The notes under the pieces are model-generated. The model saw only the letters and a program-made list of their open reading frames with translations, was not told where the DNA came from and searched no databases. Made by a program: the position numbers and the translations under genes. Of a stretch of DNA of 64,000 nucleotides, positions 33,578 through 43,095 are shown piece after piece. Source of the stretch: Chitinophagales bacterium. Its GTDB lineage: Bacteria; Bacteroidota; Bacteroidia; Chitinophagales; Saprospiraceae. Location: NCBI GenBank assembly GCA_017303475.1, contig JAFLBO010000032.1, forward strand, positions 1 through 64,000. Reading direction: 5' to 3'. Position 1 is the stretch's first letter; each line of letters starts with the position of its first letter.

Positions 33578-34729
33578 TAATACCTCTGTTCCATTGGTGA
33601 GTTGAACGGGATATGTTTTAAGATTGAGTTGATATTTTTCCAGATATGCCGCCTGCATTTGGGCAATGAAACCCGGCACGGCTTCTTTTTTCACCAAGTT
33701 AATAGTGCATCCGCCAAATCCTCCGCCCATCATGCGGGCGCCCAATACAGCAGGGTTTTTGCGGGCTTCTTCTACCAGAAAATCCATTTCCGGGCAGCTT
33801 ACCTGATAATTATGTTGCAAACCCTCATGCGTTTCATACATCAGCTTCCCAAGGGAGGTCATGTCATTATGCATTAATGCTTCGCAGGCCTGTTCAACCC
33901 GACGGATTTCTTCCACTACATAAGTGCACCGTTGCAACACTATGGGAGAAAGCCTGGCTGCATGCCTGGATAAAAATTCAGGCGTTACATCCCGAAGGCT
34001 TTGTATCGAGTCATCCAGCGATTGCAGGATACGCAAGCCTTCCTCGCATTCGGTCCTGCGGGTATTGTATTCGCTGTCGACAAGCGCGTGTTTAACGCCG
34101 GAATCACAGAGTACAAGCGATACATCCGGCGCATCAAAAGGGAAATAGTCGTATTGTAAATTACGGCAATCCAGTCTTACCACATGATTTTCCCGGCCCA
34201 TGACGGATGCAAACATGTCCATAATGCCGCATTTCATGCCAACAAACTCATTTTCTCCGCGCTGGGCGAGCTTTACAATATCCATCCGGGATAATCCCAG
34301 TTGATAAAGCTCGTTCAACAGAAACAAAACGCCACTTTCCAGCGCTGCCGAGGAAGACAAGCCCGCCCCAAGGGGAATATCGCTGCCAAAAACCACATTG
34401 ATTCCGCCCGGTTGAATGCCGTCTTTTCTCGCCTCGCTGATTACGCCAAGCAGGTAATTAGCCCAGGTTTTTTCTCGCTGAAAAATTACTTCTCCGTTTT
34501 CAGAGGTGAAAGATTCCTCCAAATCGGCGGCATAAAAATGCAGCGCCTGATCGGTACGTTTACTGGCGGCGAACCAGATGGCTTTGTCTATTGCACCGGG
34601 AAGTACATACCCGGCATTGTAATCGGTATGTTCACCTATGAGGTTGATACGCCCGGGCGCGCGCACGATGATTTCCGGCTTTTGCCCTAAGACAGTGCTG
34701 AAAGTTTGCTGAATGTTTATATTATCCAT
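33563..34729 (-). CDS. galK: Galactokinase
   Basis: 388 residues, normal length. GHMP kinase signature motifs: the galactose-binding GRINLIGEHTDYNAGYVLP (about 24-42), the ATP-binding loop PLGAGLSSSAALE (about 115-127), and GARMMGGGFGGCTINLV (about 330-346). It phosphorylates galactose for GalT. The final residues NGRR are encoded by the repeat array, which also supplies the TAG stop, so the C-terminus may differ from that of relatives. Confidence 0.95.
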   Translation of the reverse strand: MDNINIQQTFSTVLGQKPEIIVRAPGRINLIGEHTDYNAGYVLPGAIDKAIWFAASKRTDQALHFYAADLEESFTSENGEVIFQREKTWANYLLGVISEARKDGIQPGGINVVFGSDIPLGAGLSSSAALESGVLFLLNELYQLGLSRMDIVKLAQRGENEFVGMKCGIMDMFASVMGRENHVVRLDCRNLQYDYFPFDAPDVSLVLCDSGVKHALVDSEYNTRRTECEEGLRILQSLDDSIQSLRDVTPEFLSRHAARLSPIVLQRCTYVVEEIRRVEQACEALMHNDMTSLGKLMYETHEGLQHNYQVSCPEMDFLVEEARKNPAVLGARMMGGGFGGCTINLVKKEAVPGFIAQMQAAYLEKYQLNLKTYPVQLTNGTEVLNGRR

Positions 34730-34864
34730 GAATGCGGCAAATATAATGCCTTCCCGGAAGGAAAAGTCTGAAAGATTTTATCTCAGAAAGCAATAAACGT
34801 GGAAGAATTCGGTTTGTAAATCATATTGATCAGGCAGTTGATTACTATTCAAACAACTAAAACC

Positions 34865-35815
34865 ATGCGATTTTTATTTTTCTTATTAACCTTAATTCCA
34901 TCATTATCCCATGCACAACCCTTTATGGATGAATACATGGTTATTAGCAGTGCTTTAAACCTAAGAGAAAACCCGGATATTAAATCCAAATCATTAATCC
35001 AAATCCCTAATGGCGCCATTGTTCAAACGGTTGATAATCAGAATGAATGGCATGATGATCAGATTGATGAGTTGTACGGCCATTGGATCAAAGTCCGCTA
35101 TAAGCAATTCACTGGATACGCTTTTTCAGCTTATCTGGGCGCCAAATACATGCTGTACTTCGAAAATGCGCATATTCATTACATGCCCAAAGTAAAATAT
35201 TGGTATGGTGTATATTATGACACACAGCAGAAGCAGGAAGTGATCCGTAAGATAAAAACCAGATTGAGTGAAGTGCCTTATGAAGAATCAGGTGAAAAAA
35301 AGCAATTTTTGTCAACGGATCAGAAAAATAAAAGCTTATTCCTGATAGCTACTAATGAGCTTATTTCAGAAAAAAATATGGGTGTGTTCAAGTTTAGAAA
35401 CAAATCTGAGGATAGTGGCGTAAGCCTGCTTCCAGGTAAAGACCTATGGTTGTATTTTAAAGTAAATGGAAGCAACGTAGACAGCGAAACATATCATCTT
35501 TTTGCTACAGGAGCATACAGTATGAGCGAATATGGATTAAGGCTCTATGATTTTGAATTGTATGTAGCAGATAATAATCCGCCAGACTCCAGGTTTACCG
35601 TGATTCAAAACTTAAATAAAGATATAGGCGGTAATTATTTTGAAGGGGCTTACCTGTTTTACTGCGGAGATATTGATGGAGATGGCAAACCAGACATTAT
35701 CCTGAATACTTGTAGCAATTCTCATTGTACCTATATACTTTTACTAAGTTCTTCTGCCAAGCCCGGCGAACTGCTACGCGCTGTATCTACCTATACCTTT
35801 TATGATGATTGTTGA
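34865..35815 (+). CDS. Secreted SH3b-domain protein, unknown function
   Basis: 316 residues from ATG 34865, where MRFLFFLLTLIPSLSHA forms a signal peptide; the upstream in-frame ATG at 34826 lacks one. A bacterial SH3-like domain lies at about 22-95 (SALNLRENPDIKSKSLIQIP ... GHWIKVRYKQFTGYAFSAYL). The C-terminal part has an EF-hand-like FG-GAP segment GDIDGDGKPDIILN, which can bind calcium. Role unknown; cell-wall or surface binding is the usual use of SH3b. Confidence 0.7.
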   Translation: MRFLFFLLTLIPSLSHAQPFMDEYMVISSALNLRENPDIKSKSLIQIPNGAIVQTVDNQNEWHDDQIDELYGHWIKVRYKQFTGYAFSAYLGAKYMLYFENAHIHYMPKVKYWYGVYYDTQQKQEVIRKIKTRLSEVPYEESGEKKQFLSTDQKNKSLFLIATNELISEKNMGVFKFRNKSEDSGVSLLPGKDLWLYFKVNGSNVDSETYHLFATGAYSMSEYGLRLYDFELYVADNNPPDSRFTVIQNLNKDIGGNYFEGAYLFYCGDIDGDGKPDIILNTCSNSHCTYILLLSSSAKPGELLRAVSTYTFYDDC

Positions 35816-35822
35816 ATTGTTA

Positions 35823-35931
35823 TTCCGCACAGATTTCACACAGATTTATTGCACAGATTCAACACAGATTTTTAATAACACGGACACTCACTCATTCACT
35901 CATTCACTCACTCATACACTCACTCACTCAC
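35823..35931. repeat. Short tandem repeats: ACAGATTT and CACTCACTCATT units
   Basis: Four spaced CACAGATT(T/C) units (35829-35875) followed by a CACTCATT/CACTCACT run (35884-35931) that ends against the stop codon of the response regulator gene at 35932. One-armed: no complementary copy within 200 bp. It may be an unpaired relative of the palindromes. Confidence 0.7.
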
Positions 35932-36681
35932 TCACTCCAGCGCTTGCAGGACTTCAATTTTCTTCCTGACTGACACCGCAATCAAGTCGCCATTGGTGAG
36001 TAACAGATAGCCTCCGTCTTTCTTCTCGAAACCGCGTACATAGTGCATGTTTACCAAATGCGATTGGTGTACACGCATAAAGCCATGACTCTCCAGCAAT
36101 TGCTCAAATTGCTTCAGGGTTTTGGTTACAAATACTTTTTCTCCGGATGCCAATATAAACCGGGTATTGTTGTTATCTGCCTCACAACGCACGATCTGCG
36201 AAATCTCGGTAATAACAATGCGCTCTTGTGTATGCAACGACAGGCGATCTGGCGCCACATCAGGCCGGCTGATAGCCTCGCGAAGAATGTTCAGACTTTC
36301 GCGCATACTGCCCAACTGGACCTGCGCACGCGAAACCGCTTCCTTAAGCTGGCCAGGATCAATGGGTTTCAACAAATAATCCACGGCAGCATAACGAAAG
36401 GCGCGCAATGCAAACTCATCAGAAGCAGTGGTAAAAATGATCCGCGCATCCAGTCCGGGCACTATTTCCAACAAGTCAAATCCGGTGCCGTCGCCCAGCA
36501 AAATATCCAGAAAAATGATGTCCGGCTTCTGCTGTCTGAGCAGTTTGGCTGCACTCACCACCGAATGTGCCGTGCCGATAATTTTCACTTCCGGACAATA
36601 GGCGGCCAGATCTGCCTCCAGCATCGCAATAGCCGGCAACATATCCTCAATAATGACTGCTTTTATGGTTTGTTTTTCCAT
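35932..36681 (-). CDS. LytTR-family response regulator
   Basis: 249 residues. The receiver domain (about 6-125) has phospho-acceptor Asp59 (IIFLDILLGDG) and the conserved Lys in LLKPID (about 110). The LytTR DNA-binding domain (about 150-247, with VRCEADNNNTRFIL and FMRVHQSHLVNMHYVRGFE) follows. It begins 3 bp after the kinase stop on the same strand and is clearly its partner. Targets unknown. Confidence 0.95.
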   Translation of the reverse strand: MEKQTIKAVIIEDMLPAIAMLEADLAAYCPEVKIIGTAHSVVSAAKLLRQQKPDIIFLDILLGDGTGFDLLEIVPGLDARIIFTTASDEFALRAFRYAAVDYLLKPIDPGQLKEAVSRAQVQLGSMRESLNILREAISRPDVAPDRLSLHTQERIVITEISQIVRCEADNNNTRFILASGEKVFVTKTLKQFEQLLESHGFMRVHQSHLVNMHYVRGFEKKDGGYLLLTNGDLIAVSVRKKIEVLQALE

Positions 36682-36684
36682 TAG

Positions 36685-39675
36685 TCAAAATGCTATAGTA
36701 ACGGGTATCGCTATGCGCACTCGTGTACCTCCTGATTTGGGCAAATCACTATACTCCAAACTACCACCCAATGCCACTATGCGTTCCCGGGTTACCTGCA
36801 AGGCGGTAGATTGATGCCCTGGCTTTTTGGCTTCGCGCAACAAAGCCGCTTTTTCCCGGCCAATGCCATTGTCTTCTATGATACAACAAAGTTGATCAGC
36901 TTCCAAGGCAAAATGTATCTGGATATGCCCCGGATACGACAAATGCGCCACACCATGAACTACCGCATTTTCTACAAACGGTTGAAGCAACATAGGCGGC
37001 AAAGTAAGCTCTTCGGGGTCCAGCTCCGGCGCTATATCCAGGGTAAAGGTAAAAGGATTGGCCTGACAAAACTGTTCCATACGGAGGTATTGCTCCAGGG
37101 TTTCGGCCTCCTCTTTAAGCGTTATTTGCTGTTTTCGGGAATTATATAAAATGCTCCGCATCAGCCTGGCAAAATTGCCTATTTCGCTGCGGGCTACCTC
37201 GTATTCCCGGGTAGCCACGAGCGCTTGGATACTGTTTAGCGCGTTGAACAAAAAATGCGGATTCATCTGGAGTTGCAAGGCTTTTTGCTCCAATTGCAAT
37301 AGTTTGTGCTCCACTTCCAGTTTCTCCCGTCGGGCTTGCTCCCTTTTCCTGATCTGACGGGTGTAATACCAAACCCCGGCAGCCAGCAACGACAGGAACA
37401 ACATCAAAGCGCCCAACCGGAAATACCACTCCTCCCAAAAGGGCTTTTGGATGGTAAAAACAGCAAAAATGGGGGCGCTAAACGTAATTCCATCCGTAGT
37501 TGCCTGCACCCGAAGCCGATACCGGCCAGGCGCCAGATTAGCGTAGTTCACCTGGGCTTGTTCCGTCCAGGGCGACCAGTCCGTATCTGCGTCTTCCAGC
37601 TTCCAGCGGTAACGGACAGCACCGGCCGGCAATAAATCCACTGCCCGAAAAGCAAAACTGAGGTGATTCTGATCCCAGGGCAAAACCAAACCCGCCCCGG
37701 TGGAATCAAACAACAAATCCCTTCGGCCCGGCTCCAGTGGCTTGTAAAACAGGCTTACCTGTTCAAAATGCACCAATGGCGCTGCAGCACCACGGGTTTC
37801 GTCCTGATTAACGCAGCGCATCAAGCCGTTCAGCGTGCCAAACCAAAGTTGCCCGCCAGCATCGCAGAGCGCAGCATCCTGACAGGTTTCTATACCTGTA
37901 AAGCCCTCATTCCGACCAAAATGTTTCACAGTAGCTTTGCCATCTGCCGAAAAACGTAAACGATCTACCCCGTTTTCCGTACCTGCCCAAAGTTGCCCTG
38001 CTTTATCCCGCAACAACAGGTAAATGTTTCTGGAACTCAACAAAGACCCATAAACCGACTCAAACCGGTTAACCGGTCGGCCAATGCCTTTCACGATCCC
38101 CTCCCCTTTCGTGGCTATCCAAACCTGCCCCGCAGTATCGGTGGCAATAGCGGTAAGCACTGTGGCCGGAACACCTTCTTTTGCACCAAAAACGGTAACA
38201 ATGCTGTGATTTCGAATATTTCCCGCTCTGCCATTCAGCGTGCCAAACCACAAGACCCCGGCAGCATCCAGATGCAGAGTGGTAACCGATGCGCCCGGCA
38301 TTCCCTCCTTTACATCTAACCACCGGTGCCGATATCCTTCCGGAGTTGGTGAAAATAACACCAAACCCTCAGCCGTTGCCACCCAAACGGAGCCGCCTGG
38401 CTCACAAACAATTTTTTGAATCCAATCTGATGGCAAAAAGCCGTTGTCTTTTTTCAGCACCCGCCTGCCGTTTTTTCCCAACACCAACACACCTTTACCT
38501 TCCGTTCCTACCCATATTTGACCGGCCGTATCCACCGCCAAACTTCTGGTTTTCACTCCCTGCAAATAGCCGCTATCCGCGGCCACAGTATGCCAGCCTG
38601 TGGAATCAAGTCGCGCCAGACCGTTTTGCGAGGCGCTTATCCATATCTGTCCGGCGCCATCCTGCTGAACAGCATAAATACGGTTACCGGGCAGGCCGTC
38701 TGAACGGTCGTACCTCCTGAATGCCTGTCCACCCACCAGCGCCAGTCCGGCGCCGGAAGTCCCCAACCATATCCTGCCATTTCGATCCTGCAAAAGGGCG
38801 TGTATATGACTGTGGGGCAGACCATCCATCTCCGTGTAGTGCTTTACAACTGATTCACCGGTGGCATTGATCTGAAAAGCGCCCTCTGAAGGCGTTCCGG
38901 CCCATAAGGCGCCATCATTGGCCGACATCAGGCAAACCACACGTTCCAGGCCAGGAACCAACAAACTGCGGATCAAACGACGGGAATCTACCCCAATTGC
39001 CAATATCCCGGAGCCCAGAGTACCACACCAAAGGGTATTTCCCTGCCGAACCAGTGCACTTACCGGGTTAGGTGCAATTTGGGCGGTACTATTGATATAA
39101 ACAACCTCATTTTCTTTGGAAACATACCAGAGTCCGCGCACACTACCTACCCAAAAACCTGCTTCGGGATGCGCCGCAAGGGATAGAATAATCTGTTTAT
39201 CCAACACAGGGTTCAGGCGCATGGGCGCGCATGTGCGGCTCGCAGCATTATACTTCCATACACCTTTCTGGGTGCCCAGTAAAATACCATCGGGCACGGC
39301 AAGCAGGGCGTATACCGACAGCCCCGCAGTTTCTGCAATCTGCTTAACACGTTGATTTTCAAGGACATAAAGTCCGGCATTGGTACCTGCTACCACCTGT
39401 TTACCAAATGGGACCAGTGAATTGACAAAGGTGTTCCCTAGGCCGTTTTGCGGACCAAAGACTTCGAATTGTTGTCCGTCAAACCTGCAAACCCCGCCGC
39501 CCTGAGTGGCCAGCCACAAAAAGCCATAAGCATCCTCACACAAGCTATAAACCTGGGATTGTGGCAAACCTTCATCCAGCGACCAAGACATGAATTGTCC
39601 GGATTGCGCGATGCCCTGGCGCCACGCGAACATTGCGCAGGCCAGGGCGATCCATATGGTTTTGTGGTATGACAT
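36685..39675 (-). CDS. Propeller sensor histidine kinase, LytS type
   Basis: 996 residues. A signal peptide and two seven-bladed Reg_prop propellers (about 25-680, repeats such as GFLWLATQGGGVCRFDG) form the sensor. A Y_Y_Y beta domain (about 685-765), a membrane helix (about 772-792), a coiled coil and a His_kinase domain with the phospho-acceptor LQMNPHFLFNALNSI (about 820-834) follow, then an HATPase_c domain with the N-box VENAVVHG. The architecture resembles half of the hybrid two-component systems for polysaccharide sensing but without a receiver. AATCTTTG ends 4 bp before the ATG, a likely leaderless promoter. Confidence 0.93.
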   Translation of the reverse strand: MSYHKTIWIALACAMFAWRQGIAQSGQFMSWSLDEGLPQSQVYSLCEDAYGFLWLATQGGGVCRFDGQQFEVFGPQNGLGNTFVNSLVPFGKQVVAGTNAGLYVLENQRVKQIAETAGLSVYALLAVPDGILLGTQKGVWKYNAASRTCAPMRLNPVLDKQIILSLAAHPEAGFWVGSVRGLWYVSKENEVVYINSTAQIAPNPVSALVRQGNTLWCGTLGSGILAIGVDSRRLIRSLLVPGLERVVCLMSANDGALWAGTPSEGAFQINATGESVVKHYTEMDGLPHSHIHALLQDRNGRIWLGTSGAGLALVGGQAFRRYDRSDGLPGNRIYAVQQDGAGQIWISASQNGLARLDSTGWHTVAADSGYLQGVKTRSLAVDTAGQIWVGTEGKGVLVLGKNGRRVLKKDNGFLPSDWIQKIVCEPGGSVWVATAEGLVLFSPTPEGYRHRWLDVKEGMPGASVTTLHLDAAGVLWFGTLNGRAGNIRNHSIVTVFGAKEGVPATVLTAIATDTAGQVWIATKGEGIVKGIGRPVNRFESVYGSLLSSRNIYLLLRDKAGQLWAGTENGVDRLRFSADGKATVKHFGRNEGFTGIETCQDAALCDAGGQLWFGTLNGLMRCVNQDETRGAAAPLVHFEQVSLFYKPLEPGRRDLLFDSTGAGLVLPWDQNHLSFAFRAVDLLPAGAVRYRWKLEDADTDWSPWTEQAQVNYANLAPGRYRLRVQATTDGITFSAPIFAVFTIQKPFWEEWYFRLGALMLFLSLLAAGVWYYTRQIRKREQARREKLEVEHKLLQLEQKALQLQMNPHFLFNALNSIQALVATREYEVARSEIGNFARLMRSILYNSRKQQITLKEEAETLEQYLRMEQFCQANPFTFTLDIAPELDPEELTLPPMLLQPFVENAVVHGVAHLSYPGHIQIHFALEADQLCCIIEDNGIGREKAALLREAKKPGHQSTALQVTRERIVALGGSLEYSDLPKSGGTRVRIAIPVTIAF

Positions 39676-39724
39676 TGTGCAAAGATTGCGAATTTTTTTT
39701 GGGGGGAGGCGCAGAGAGTTTTTT

Positions 39725-39826
39725 TACCGCAGAGGCGCAGAGGTGCTTAAACTGAGAGTCTCACTTGGAGTGAGACTCTCAGTTTAAGCGCCTCTGCGCC
39801 TCTGCGCCTCTGCGCCTCCGCGGTAC
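39725..39826. repeat. Palindrome with AAACTGAGAGTCTCACT core (copy 3)
   Basis: The left arm ACCGCAGAGGCGCAGAGG meets the shared core. The right arm has the same sequence complemented but with about two extra 8-bp CTCTGCGC units, a visible repeat-number difference. It lies between the VIT-vWA stop and the kinase start, both on the minus strand. Confidence 0.9.
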
Positions 39827-39833
39827 ATCCCCC

Positions 39834-42800
39834 CTACTCAGGAACTAAAACCCCGTATGCCATGGCTACCCCCTCCGTTTCCTGATAAAACCCATTTTCA
39901 GGATCCTGATCTGCTTTGAAGGTCCAACGAAATTGCTCCGGCTGCAAATCCATGGTTCTGATGCGGGCCGACAAATCCGGATGGTGTTTCACAAACTGAT
40001 ATTTTTCTTCTTCTGTTTGACAAACCGGCGCCTTGGAAGCATCAGGGTAATAGGTTTTCCAACGCACGGTTACCGGGAAATAATGCAGGTAGGAATCCTT
40101 TGGAAAACGTGGTTTATGCCGGCATAAAGCTTCATCCCAGCAAATGGTATCCCTGCCATATCGGGCTGCCAACTCCCCGGAAACCCACTTGTTGCCAGGA
40201 TAGGTTCCTGCAGGAAACACTACCGATTTAAAACTGGCCAGATAGCGTTTTACCTGTCCTTCAGATTGATCAAAAATAGTCAGATACGGATCGGCTGAAA
40301 TAGCTGCGCCATTAAATGCCATGCTCATGGCCTGTATCAATCGCGCATCCTGGCCAATATTGCACCCGTTTATAACAATCTTTGTTTCCGGGCCCACATG
40401 TTCCTTTGGCAAACCCCGAAATACACCCAGTTGAATGGCCTTTTCCATTGTTTCCCCATCCGTATGATCCGAAGACTGAGGGGTCAGGGGAGCTCGCATG
40501 CCGGTCCATTGGTTGCCGTGTACCACCAGATGTATCCGTTGCCAGGGACCATCTGCCGGACGGTGGGTGGCCAGGTATTGGTAAACATCCTGCAACGTAG
40601 GGTATGTATGCTCCACGAAATCCGTCTTTTCCACAGAATCTGTACTAAAATATGCTTTTGCGTGGGCAAAGTAAGGGTTTCGAACACCCCGGTCGTCGCC
40701 AATCAAAAAGGCAACAGAATGTCCGTTCACCGTTGATACGGGTTCGTCTGGACTACACTGACAAAGCAAGAGCGGCAGAACAACCAGCGCGCCGGCTTTT
40801 ATCATCCGGGCATTTTTTCTGCGAAAAACCACCACCAAACCGGTAAACAGTAATCCACCAAGCACCCAATACCAAACCGGGAACCCTTTCGCCGGCAATC
40901 CGCTCACACCGCTGAAATCCATATCGTAACCCACCGCCAGATCCGACACACCGGAAGGCATTGGCAGGGTTTGTTTTACTTTAACCGGGCTTCCATCAGG
41001 GTTAACCGGCGTTTCTTCCACCGCCAGGAATGAGGTGTAGGCTGTCAGCAAATTATAGGTCAAACCCAGGTTCAACACCTCTGCCTGGTCTTGTGGCGAA
41101 CGGCCACTTACCGCGTAATCATCCAGCTGACGGATACGTTCACGCGCCCAGAGGTAGCGTAAAGCGGCATTTTGCGCGCCGAAACTGGCATTTTCAGGCG
41201 ATATTTCCATGGTTACAAGCCTGTTTTGCTGCGAACCAGACAACTTATCTTTGGCATATTGAAATGCATTACCCCAGGAAAGTGGCTTGTCGCCGGAGTA
41301 ACCATTGAGCTGTATAGAGCCCGTTGGAGCGCCCCGCCATTTACCAATAATCATCACAGGTCGGTCTGACATCACATCCGGAATAAAGGAAGGCTGAATA
41401 TCGTAGGCATCAAATCCGTTGAACGACACCCAAACATTAGTTAGCACCGGTTCAGCTACATACTTGCGAAACTTTTCAGCGGCATTTTCTGCCTCTCCCA
41501 TATCGGTCACAATAAACGGTTTTCCTTGTCCGGCATGGGCTACACCTTCCATCAGATAACGGTTTACGCTGGAACCAATACCGAAAGTGAACAGATTGGC
41601 CTGATTAAGGTTGTCTTTTACCAAACTGATACATTCACGGTCCAGGCCAATATAACCATCTGTAATCAGCAAAATAGAACGCGACAGGCCTTCCATGTGG
41701 CGTGGCAGGTGCAGGGCACGTTTGAGGGCTGCATTCAATTCAGTTCCACCACCCCCGGATTGTTGATCAATCAGTTGAACAGCACGGTTGATGTTTTCCT
41801 GTGTGCCTGGCAGCGATTGCTCCGACATCAGGGCACTGGTTCCGGCAAAAAGGATGACATTAAAACGGTCGTTCGGCTGAAGGTGTGAAATCAGGTTGCG
41901 GAGCAATTTTTTGGAAACATCCAAAGGGGCGCCGTTCATGGAACCGGACACATCTACCACAAAAATGTATTCACGTGGCGGAACATCCTGCGCTGCCACA
42001 CGACGGGGCGGTTGGGCCATACAAAGGAAGAATTTCTCTTTGCCATCGTCGAAGAGCAGCATCCCGGTTTCAATCTGATTACCACGCAGGCCATAACGCA
42101 GGATAAAATCCCGGTTTCCACCGTTTTTTTCTGAAGGATCCAGTCGCACTACTGCCTCCGAATTTCTCGGATTGGAAATTTTCACCTTATGGCTGCTACT
42201 GTTCAAATCTTTAATAGCCATACCTGCAGAAATATGCACTTTAACATCAAAGGAACAGTTGGGAGTATCGCCGGCATGTTGGTAAGGCGTTGCGGCAAAC
42301 TGGCTACCTGTTTCGCTACCATTCATGTAGCGCGGACCTACAACGGTGGGGTACACAAACTCATAAATACCCTCTTCAGGAATGAGCATTTCCGTGTAGC
42401 GCAACATTACCTGAATGGTATCGCCCGGCATGATATTGGCCACATTCATCTGGAACACATTGGGGCGTTCCTGTTCCAGCAGAGAAGCTCTTTTGCCTTC
42501 ACTTTTGGCCTGTTCATATCCTTGGCGGGCGGCCTGTTTTTCAAAAATTTTAGCCTGAATAACCCGTTTCCCTACCTGCATCGACAGGCCGTAAACAGCT
42601 GCATTGGTAGAACCCGGGAATACATACACCGCTTCCAGAGGCTTTTTGCCTGTGTTGCAATACACCTGACTCACCACCACATCGGCGATGAACCCGGCAA
42701 TTTGCACATTAGCAGAGGTACTTTTCAGCGGCAGGGTTTCTACCCCCGGCGTACCACCATTAACCTGGAAATAAGGAGAAAGGCTTCTGTTGGTATTTTC

Positions 42801-42860
42801 TGTTTGAGCGTAGCTCAAAAGTGGCAACAGACAAAACAACGAAACAAGTATCTGGCGCAT
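39834..42860 (-). CDS. VIT-vWA protein fused to caspase-like (clan CD) domain
   Basis: 1008 residues with a signal peptide. A VIT domain (about 35-170) and a vWA domain (about 295-470, complete MIDAS DVSGS at 303-307) resemble inter-alpha-trypsin inhibitor heavy chains. A membrane helix (662-679) ends in RRKNAR. Directly after it, M686 starts what looks like a second, lipoprotein signal (MIKAGALVVLPLLLCQC). The C-terminal domain has IHLVVHGNQW (His781) and KIVINGCNIG (Cys833), the His-Gly and Gly-Cys pair of caspase/gingipain/CHAT proteases. There is no stop between; two ancestral genes seem fused. Role unknown. Confidence 0.8.
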   Translation of the reverse strand: MRQILVSLFCLLPLLSYAQTENTNRSLSPYFQVNGGTPGVETLPLKSTSANVQIAGFIADVVVSQVYCNTGKKPLEAVYVFPGSTNAAVYGLSMQVGKRVIQAKIFEKQAARQGYEQAKSEGKRASLLEQERPNVFQMNVANIMPGDTIQVMLRYTEMLIPEEGIYEFVYPTVVGPRYMNGSETGSQFAATPYQHAGDTPNCSFDVKVHISAGMAIKDLNSSSHKVKISNPRNSEAVVRLDPSEKNGGNRDFILRYGLRGNQIETGMLLFDDGKEKFFLCMAQPPRRVAAQDVPPREYIFVVDVSGSMNGAPLDVSKKLLRNLISHLQPNDRFNVILFAGTSALMSEQSLPGTQENINRAVQLIDQQSGGGGTELNAALKRALHLPRHMEGLSRSILLITDGYIGLDRECISLVKDNLNQANLFTFGIGSSVNRYLMEGVAHAGQGKPFIVTDMGEAENAAEKFRKYVAEPVLTNVWVSFNGFDAYDIQPSFIPDVMSDRPVMIIGKWRGAPTGSIQLNGYSGDKPLSWGNAFQYAKDKLSGSQQNRLVTMEISPENASFGAQNAALRYLWARERIRQLDDYAVSGRSPQDQAEVLNLGLTYNLLTAYTSFLAVEETPVNPDGSPVKVKQTLPMPSGVSDLAVGYDMDFSGVSGLPAKGFPVWYWVLGGLLFTGLVVVFRRKNARMIKAGALVVLPLLLCQCSPDEPVSTVNGHSVAFLIGDDRGVRNPYFAHAKAYFSTDSVEKTDFVEHTYPTLQDVYQYLATHRPADGPWQRIHLVVHGNQWTGMRAPLTPQSSDHTDGETMEKAIQLGVFRGLPKEHVGPETKIVINGCNIGQDARLIQAMSMAFNGAAISADPYLTIFDQSEGQVKRYLASFKSVVFPAGTYPGNKWVSGELAARYGRDTICWDEALCRHKPRFPKDSYLHYFPVTVRWKTYYPDASKAPVCQTEEEKYQFVKHHPDLSARIRTMDLQPEQFRWTFKADQDPENGFYQETEGVAMAYGVLVPE

Positions 42861-43095
42861 AAGGCATCAATTGAGTTAAGAATGATGCTGCAAATGTGCC
42901 GGGGAGAAACTTGCCGGAAAGGGTACTTCTATCAGGTGTAGAAAACCGATGAGGAATCGTTGCGGGTTTTATAGGATTCGTATTTTTTACTGTGATTTGC
43001 AATGATTCATGTGATGGCCATGATTTATAGCCTGAGTACTTGATTATGTAAATATCTAGATTGGTGGAATGCCACTTTACAACTTCCTTCCTCCT

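Noticed and set aside
35884..35931. CRISPR-like or origin iterons (CACTCACTCATT)
   Set aside because: Simple microsatellite of 4-8 bp units against a gene end; no dnaA, repA or integrase near.
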